From positions 4,385,606-4,449,605 of the forward strand of contig OZ022588.1 in the NCBI GenBank assembly GCA_963669155.1: a stretch of 64,000 nucleotides of DNA, given 5' to 3'. The translations under genes were made by a program, and so were the position numbers. Positions 27,701 through 36,700 of this stretch are shown in pieces. Position 1 is the stretch's first letter; each line of letters begins with the position of its first letter. A model generated the notes under the pieces. The model was not told the origin of the DNA. It ran no database searches and saw nothing but the letters and a program-made list of their open reading frames with translations. This stretch comes from Arbacia lixula. Taxonomy: Eukaryota > Echinodermata > Echinoidea > Arbacioida > Arbaciidae.

Positions 27701-30700
27701 TGGAATGTTTTTTTTAACTATAGGGATATATAAAAAAAAAAATCAACCAAAAAGTAACGCGCATCCAGCATAATTTTGTCCAGAATGGACACATATAAAA
27801 CGTATGCGCAGTGATTTGTCCGATTTTACTTTGAAAAAACCTTACGTTATGTTATTGGTCAGTGGATGACATTTAGCGTGACAATATATAACATCCATAT
27901 ACGTTTTGAAAGGTGGAAGGGATACCGAAATCACCAGAACATGTCGGAAAGTAATATGTTGTATGGTTCTTGGAGTACAAGGATCTAACAAGTTCCAATC
28001 CAAAAGTAACACGCATACAGAGTATACACGTGTGCAGTTAAAACGCAGAAATTTGTCCGATTTTACGCAGTTGTTCCAAAATGCTCCGTTACATTATTGG
28101 TCAGGAGATAACCATAGGTGTGACAATATGTAACGTCCATATATGTTTTGAAAAGTGGAAGAAATGCCGAAAACATAAGGCTAAATTAAAAGGAAATGTG
28201 TTGTATAATTCTTGGACTACAATGATTTTAAAAAGTTTCAACCGAAGAGTAACACGCATCAAAATATCCGCGTTTATAGAACGTATGCAGTATTTTGTCG
28301 GATTTTACGCTCGTTCTTCCAAAATGTGACATTATGTTATTGGTCAGTTGATGACTATACGCGTGATAATATAGAACATCAATATATGTTTTGAAAGGTG
28401 GAAGAAATGCCGAAATCACCAGAACATGTCGGAAAGTAATATGTTGTATGGTTCTTGAAGTACAAGGATCTAAACAGTTTTAAGCAGAAAGTAACACGCA
28501 TACAGAATATACACATGTGCAGTTAATAGGCAACATTTTGTCCAATTTCACGCAGTTGTTCCAAAATGCTCCGTTACATTATTGGTCAGGAGATAACCAT
28601 AGGTGTAACAATATGTAACATCCATATATGTTTTGAAAAGTGGAAGAAATGCCAAAAACATAAGGTTAAATCAAAAGGAAATATGGGGTATGGTTCTTGG
28701 ATTACAAGGCTTTAAAACGTTTCAACCAAAAAGTAGCACGTATCCAGACTATACGCGTGTACAGGACGTAGGCGGTATTTTGCACGACTTTACGTGCATT
28801 TTTCCAAAACACTACGCTCTATTATTGGTCAGGAGATGGCCATTAGCGTGACCAAATGTCACATTCTTATATGTTTTGAAAAGCTTGAGAGATGCCAAAC
28901 ACAGCAAACTAAGTTTGAAATAAATATTTGGAATGGTTTGTGAACTACAAGAATTGAAAAAGTTTTAACCGAAAAAGAGCACAAAAAACGAACAAAAGTG
29001 TTGCATTTTGCTGACGTCGTCGCGACATGTCGTCGTCGTCGACATCGCCCACAGACCTGCCATTGCCAAAACAAGTAAATGATGATGTTGCAAATTTATT
29101 AGGCAACTAAACTATACCAATCAAGTTTGATAATTGGGCATAAAAAATGTGTGTTAACACCTTTGTTATGATGGTACCATGTATGAAATTCCGACCATTT
29201 TTGAAAAAAGGCTTTCTGGTAGTGACGTCATATTTGTGGTGATTTGGGGGGAAAAGCATCGGGTACACCTTGCCAGCAAAACATTTTTGTGATGTCCAGG
29301 GTATATCCTTTCGACCTATGGGGTCAGTTGTTCCGGCCCTTTTCACATGAATAAATCTTCTGGGCTCCCGGACTAATGATGTGCATGCAAGAACGAGAGC
29401 AAGTGGTAAAGTAGCTGACCGCACAAATGGTCAGATACATGTAGTATACACAAATATGTCATGATCAAGAGGGATATATTGTGGAATGTATCCCTCAAGG
29501 TGAACTGGAGGGCGTGGGATATTGTTAAAATCCCCACGCCCTTAAATTCACCTCGGATTCCAATTGAAATAATATATCATGATTCATTCTTTATTTTATT
29601 CTTTGGTTTAGATCCATCTTGCCATTGACCATAGTAGTTTTCAAGTCATGCTCTAAAATCTTAACTTTGTAAATGAATAGAGGATGTGTGCGTGTATGGC
29701 AACGTAGACGTGTGTGTGTATGTATGTGTGTGTGTGTTTGTGTATGTGTGTGTGTGTGTGTGTAGGGAATCTGTGGGTGTGCGTGTATGACAAAGTGGGC
29801 GTAAAAGTGAGAAAGAGAGAAGAGGAGCAACCTCTGAATGACCCCAAATAGCCAAAGATCCACATTGCTCTCCTCGACCGGTCCGCTCAATCGGCTTTAT
29901 CCAGCGTCCCGTTACCAGTAAAAAAAGAGTTGACGAAAGGCGCATTCCTGTCCCAAAATTCCACTGCTCTGTACCAAGGGTTTAAGGTAGGGTAGCTCTT
30001 TCATACAAGTCATTTAACTCGACATTGCTCAGCAGTGTACCATATCAATGACACGTATGAAACCACCCTCCGTAATGTATCCGGTATTATTAAATCTTTC
30101 ACTGCTTACCTGTGTGTTCTGATTTATCAAAATAAAATTATGTTTAGCGTGTTATTCTCCATCAAACCTTGTACACGTCTTAGGTGTCACTAACGTTGCA
30201 TTTGTATATGCACTGTTTACTGTACAACTCATCTTTATTCATCGATGTTACAGTATGATATAACTTATAATATACTTTTTCTTATATAGCGCCTCATGGG
30301 CGCATGAAACAGTATCACCTCACATCGCAGTATAATATCATTATCCCGGTCGTCGTCGGATGCTGGTAAGTCTTTGTGACACCTGTCCGATCCCAATGAA
30401 TCGGTTTAGCATCATGGCAGCTACTATAAGACGCACTCATTTCATTTCTAACGGGTACCCGATCCACTTGGGTGGAAGGCAGCGAAGTGGATTAAGTATT
30501 TTATGCTGAAGTACACATGTGTCATGGGTAAGCTTGAATCTGGGACCTCGAGATCCTCCGTCATAGCTCCCAACCACTACACCACGACACGCTGCACTTT
30601 TGTATTTGTATTATAGATATGATTTCACATCTACCTCGGATTTCACAATCTAATATCTAATGCTACTGAACTTATGAATGTTTCTATTAAATATGTTTCT

Positions 30701-33700
30701 AAATTCAAATGAAAATAATGTGAGTGTAGTAGTGTTTAATTGTACTCAGTGTACTTATCGTTGGAATATTGTATTCATTTTCAGTGGGGCAGTAGTATTA
30801 CTAAAAATACGTATCAAAGGGATAAAATTTTGGGAATACGAGCAGTGCTAAGGTTACCAGCACATATTACACTGATTGAAAACGATGGCAGTAATCAACA
30901 TTGTACATAAATTTAGTAACACGGCATTGATATAATGTAACACGACGTTGATATCACCTTACACAATATTTATATTATGTAGCACAATATTAATATTGAT
31001 ATTATGTAACACAACATGTAATCACTACACAACACAGAAAAGGGAAACGTCTCTTCAATAACGAAATCACTGTAATAAAAGGCTTACCTGGCGAAGTTGT
31101 GTAGTATTGTACGTCTGATAGAGATAGCTTGTAGTCCTTCTGTGAAAACCAAAATTATGGATGAAATTAGAATACATTGAAGCAATAAAAGCAAAAATTA
31201 ACATGAATAGAATAGTACATAATGGTACACATTCAATCGTGGTTTTTTTTTCTGGTTGAGTGTTCGAGAGCAAAAGCGATGTTAAGACAATAAACAAAAA
31301 ATGCAGTCGAATTCAATAGGAACAAGAACTTTCATAGAAAGTCGAATCGAAAACAAAAACATTCACGCGATGAAACACATTTGAGATCGGTATGAAACGT
31401 TGCACTTACTACTGTAGCACTGTCTGATACTGGTTCTTTGCGTGTTATACGTTTTGAGATAATACAGAAAAGAAAGAAACGCTAGCTCCCAAAATAATTC
31501 AACACCATCCACACTTGAGTTGCAGGAGTTATTTACAAACACAGGCGATCATAAATCCTTCTTCATACTCAGATGAGTGTTTAAAAGCACTGACATTTTA
31601 TATATTTTCCTTAAATATTTGCCAATATTGTCATGTCATCTATTTTCAAACATTCTTTGATTTCAATTGATCATCATTTATTTACGAAAAATAAAATAAT
31701 GTAACACCACAATGACCAATCGAGTAACAAAGCGTTAACAAATCTGATTTTTTTTAACTTCATTTTTCGATTCAAACTACACTGTATAATTGACGTGGTT
31801 GCCTCCTCAAGACTACCAGGTTCTGATATCCCGGAAAAGAGCTTAACAACTTGTTTTATCCACGCTCACTCATTCTCACAATGAGATGGCCCATGCTCAG
31901 TCAGCGTGCTCGTAATGCAGATAAATGCTATCTTGATAACAATGGGTGAAATCAACCATTAGTTCCAACAATGATCGCTGGTATTTCGAGTGGTTCATAT
32001 AGCCCTTAGTATGACTACACTAAATTGACTGACTTCAATTTAGAGAGGAAAGGAGATTGAAGGAAAATTACTTAAATGGAAATGCCAAGCGTAAAAAAGG
32101 CTTTATTAACGATAGTAGATTTTAGTTTCCCGTTCCACAAATTGCAGTACAAAATAAGACACGAATTAGTTTGTAGTTAACATCTCATCTTCGGATATCA
32201 CACACAATATGTGGGATTGTTGTTTAAAATTGCATCGTATATTTATATCGGTGGCATGTAAGATGGAAAAGTTAGTTCGTGTGGTAGCTTCTTTGTGTTC
32301 GAAACATGAGGTATAATCGTGTCAACATCGATAACATTGAAGTACCACATCATACATAAACAAATGTTACGATATCCATCAGATATAATTAGCTTCTAGC
32401 TTAGTTTAGATATGAGAAGTTCATATATAATTTCGAAACGTGTTTTGACATGAGCAAAGTGACATCTAAATATTTGTATCTGTTTATCTTTATCTTTGTA
32501 TCTCTTTATCACGGACAATAACCAACGACTAACTTTGACAGATTATATCCCAATTATGTGTTGCTTTGAATTCAAGTACTGTTAACGCGTCAATATTTTT
32601 ATAGATTTTCAAATTTCCGAGGTGCTGAGAATTCTCCTTATAGGGGTTTTACTCTAGTAATGGTATACTCTTGTAACCAGATAACCCTCTCCTAACCATA
32701 AATGCATGCAATGTATAATACGTCAATGGGGTTTTCCTGGCTTTGTACTGAGAGAGTTAACCACCCATTTACATTCAGACTTGCACCTTCTGTCAACAGT
32801 CTCTGGTAGAAGACTACGGCAGAAAACGCACGCAAGTATGAAGCGAGTTGCTTGTATACATGGCACGTAGATTGTAGTGTACGTTCATTTTTTCGTGTTA
32901 AAATGTGAAGATTACATAGTGCTCTTTTAGGCGCAGCGTTACATGTCTTGTCCCAGCTCCACAACATCAGCGATTTCATTTCGTGAAGTCACCAACAACA
33001 AACAATTATACGCCACAAATGGGCCGGCTTCGATTTTTAAATAGTCTTGGAGAGTTTCGTCATGATAAGCCTAACTCTCGATTCGGCTTGGGAGGGCTGC
33101 ATCTTCTATCTATTTTTACGATCACTTTGACCGCGTACTTAAGCCCGCTGATGACAATCGATTACTGCTAACTCTCTCTGTCCCCAGCCATACAAAGGTA
33201 ATATAGTTTTGGACATATTTGTGTACCAAAGATAATGAGAGACTTAAGACCCGTGGCTTCTTTCTCGAGTGGTACCGAGAAGTCTGAATAATGATTGTGG
33301 ACCTGACTCCGAGTACCTTTAATCGGATCAACAGCACGTCTTTTGTCGTTTTGGTGCGGTGATTTTTGGAGTTCTCTCTTTTGCCGGATTATACCACCAG
33401 CAAACCTCACCACTACCCAATTACCCAACACAAAGATACATTTTCGCTCGTCTGCGCAGTATTTTGTCATAATAGAAGTCAATTGTAGCCAGAAGTATGG
33501 ACCTGAACTTGGGAGTCTCTCGAGAATTGTCGAGACCAAATCGCGATACCACGTCTCCTTTCGTGAGACGAGATTACTCCCAATTTGGCTAATCCATTTG
33601 TGTACAACGTAAACTCCTATGATATAATCTATGTGATTCTCATTGTGAAACCCTCTAATTAATAAAAATCTCATAAATGTTGGATTTTGTTTATCAAAAA

Positions 33701-36700
33701 TTTCAAACAAAAACAAAAAGATCGTTCTTTAGAAATTCACAAGAACGTTTGGCTTTTATATTTTGTTATGTTAAGAATTTATCATTCAGGTCATATTTAA
33801 TATATTCATGCCTGAAATTACTGCTTTCTTATCATGATTGGACAATCAGATGAATGATAGAGAAATGGCCTTTGGATAAAATTTGCATAATCAATTGACT
33901 ATTATTATATTTGAATCATAATCAAAACAATACTTCCGCAAACATGTAGTATAGGTTACATCAGAGGTGACGTGTGTGTCGGAATGGCATGTGGTGGTTG
34001 CGAGTGTGTTTGCCAGAATATGAAGGGGTCATGTTACCCCCCCCCCCCCCCCCCCGTAATAAGAACGTACAAAAAAGACAAGCCTTATCAAAGGTAACTA
34101 TTCAAGTAAATACGATTTGTGAACTTAGTGTTTAAACTCTTGTTATTGTTGCCGATCTCTGAAAACAGGTAGGCATAAAACATGTGAAATCATAATCGCC
34201 TTGCTCCGTTTCGTGTTAACGCCTTTCAAACACAAAGCAAGAATGTTTGTGTCTCAGACTGGACGAAGCAATGTGTTGAGAAAAGTCGAAAATTCCAAAT
34301 CAGATATTCTTCTATCGCTATGTTAAGATGTTTTATCATCCAACTTAAATTGACAGCAAATTGTGAAAATGAATCACCTACCAGGAAATAGAGCTACTAC
34401 GTCATAACGTATACCTATTAAGCTATTATCGACGGTGTAGCAAACAGCCGAATGTTCTTTACAATAGGCGCAAATGTAAACATGTCTCCGGCGAGCGTAG
34501 CGAGCAAACATTCCATAAGTCGTTTTTCATGCATTTACAACTCCCCCCATACGCGTTATTACATTCACCTGTATCTGGTGATTCTGTTTGAATTGGTGGT
34601 ATGCACTCTTGAATCTATTAGTTGCTGCTAGTCGAACTTCGAAAAAGGTTTGGAGTTACCGCAAGGGGGGTGCGGAGAGTTTACGGACTCCGTAGACATA
34701 TTTTAGGCCAAGTGTGAACTAGGCGTTGCCTCAGGTAGCTGCATTATAGCAAAAGAAATATTGTTGTTCATGTTGCGTCAGCTCATTGGGGAACATCTCT
34801 TTCTATGTTGACCAAGGATTGCTCGAGTATCATTACGAGCTTAACAGGTCGATTTACACAAGGACCTCGGGTTAGCTTTAAAGAGGGAGAAATCGCTTGA
34901 GTGGATTTGAAAGGAGTCGCGAGCATCTCTTTTTCTCTCACATTGAAACACACGCAGTTGCCACAATCAGTACGGTGAAAAGGACTCCCCTTCTCACTCC
35001 TGACTTGAAACCGGCAACGCCTTTCATTCTTGTGATTCCGGTGTATCTATCTATAGGGTTTCTCCACACTCCGCTGCATTTACGTGGCCTTCTACAGTAG
35101 CTTGAGGCAGAACCTACATATTTCGCTTACCACGAAGGTTGCTGAAGACATGGCGTACGCGAGTGGGAACAAGCCTTATCTGAAAATAGCCATTCAGTCA
35201 TGATAATTGATCGTTTCTAAACAGACAATTTCGTGATAATCGGAAACATCAACATGATGAATAGCCTTGTTCATATAATCATGATAACATACAACATTGT
35301 AGTAAAGTTAAAAACACATTTTATATTTTTTTTCTGGTGTATTCTTAAACATCGCCCCACCCCTATTTTCCCTCCTTCTCCACCTCCATTCCATTTGTTC
35401 CATATGATTCTGTAATTATTAGTTTGTACAATCATCTATGGCATTGCATTTGAATGGAATAATGAACGAACTAAACTGACACTCTTCTTCGATTTTCTCA
35501 AATGTGTAATCTATTCAAGTACACAGTTACCAAACCAAACATTGCATTTATCCATTTACTCGCTTATGTTCTTATTCATCATCTTCTATGCTTAGATGGG
35601 GCCTACAAACGCGTGTGTATGTATGTGTAGGGGCCAAATATATCGACAACCTTGTGAACGATTTGTTCACTTTCTTTCAGTACATGGGCGATTATTGATT
35701 ATTCAACGTTCACATTGTGAGCAGGGCTGATCGGATATAAATGAAAGCTTTCTTTCCTAGTTTTATCAGAACATCGATCGACAACGACATGGAATTGTAT
35801 CAGAGGAAAGAATCTCGTTGGTCTCACTCATTCAGTATTATGTTTCATCCGGTTAAACCAAAACATAGTCCTACAGTGCTGATCAACTGATTTTATAATG
35901 TTGTAACATAATTACAAAAATGTACGTAAACAAATAACCAGTCTATACTGACTGTATCCGGTTTCCATGTTTTCAGAAACATCAATTTTGACCATAGTTC
36001 AATAACATTCTCGTTGTCCTTCCTTGTTTTAACATTTATGTTTTCTGCCCCTGTCCTCCACCTTCTTTTCACCCTCTTTCTCCATCTTCTTCATCGTCTT
36101 TCTCCACCTTTTTGTTCATCGCTTTATTGATGTAAAGTTCATCTTCTTCCTTCTCGACCTCAATTGCTATTTTTTTCTGGTACTCAATGATTGTTTGTCA
36201 ATGGTCTTTTTCATCTCATTCTCATACTAATCTATCGTCTTATTTCAGTTTCTATCTACTTTTTCGTCGACCTTCCTTTTCTCTACACGTATTTGTTCGT
36301 GCTCTTTTCAATCATTCTCTCAGAAAATGCCTGCCAATTTCATACTTTTAACTTTTAACTTCTTCCCCCCTCACACTTTCATCTCCCCTCCCACCGTCTC
36401 TCTCTCTCTCTCTTTCTCTCTCTCTCCCTCTCTTTCTCTTTCTCTCTCTCTTTCTCCCTCCATCTCTCTCTCTCTCTCTCTCTCTTTCTTCTCTTTCTTC
36501 TCCCTCTCTCTCTCTCTCTTTTGTCTTTGCCTCGACTTTTGGATACTCTTCTGTGTAGGTTTTCATCCATTTTCAATTTTAGCCTTACAAACTTTTCTGA
36601 ATTACTTTCGATATCACCAACCCCGTCAAAACAAATTATTAGCGAATAGGCGTAGGTGTAGGTCTACATTCATTGATAAGTTTATCCTTACACAATCTTC

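Larger units (their letters stand above)
22601..29375. mobile_element. 6.8-kb foldback element with ~1.8-2 kb inverted repeats built of ~240-bp subrepeats
   Basis: The left arm (22601 to about 24600) and right arm (about 27575 to 29375) are inverted copies beginning AGTCCGGGAGCCCAGAAG. Each arm has an outer domain of about 500 bp and an inner array of about six units of ~240 bp, recognisable by the repeated GACCAATAA motif (near 23145, 23392, 23630, 23873, 24105, 24370 on the left; near 27614, 27848, 28093, 28335, 28576, 28818 on the right). Small ORFs in the arms are mirrored copies and not genes. The core (24600-27575) has no recognisable transposase, so it looks non-autonomous. The design matches Foldback/Galileo and sea-urchin TU elements. 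No convincing target duplication was found. Confidence 0.85.

Noticed and set aside
23125-28851. Pairs of similar 60-107 codon ORFs on opposite strands
   Set aside because: They are mirrored copies within the foldback arms, contain no known motif and are not conserved as coding beyond the repeat identity.
33168-33716. 182-codon minus-strand ORF in intron 1
   Set aside because: No recognisable domain, no supported splice context, composition like surrounding DNA. Could be chance; not listed as a gene.
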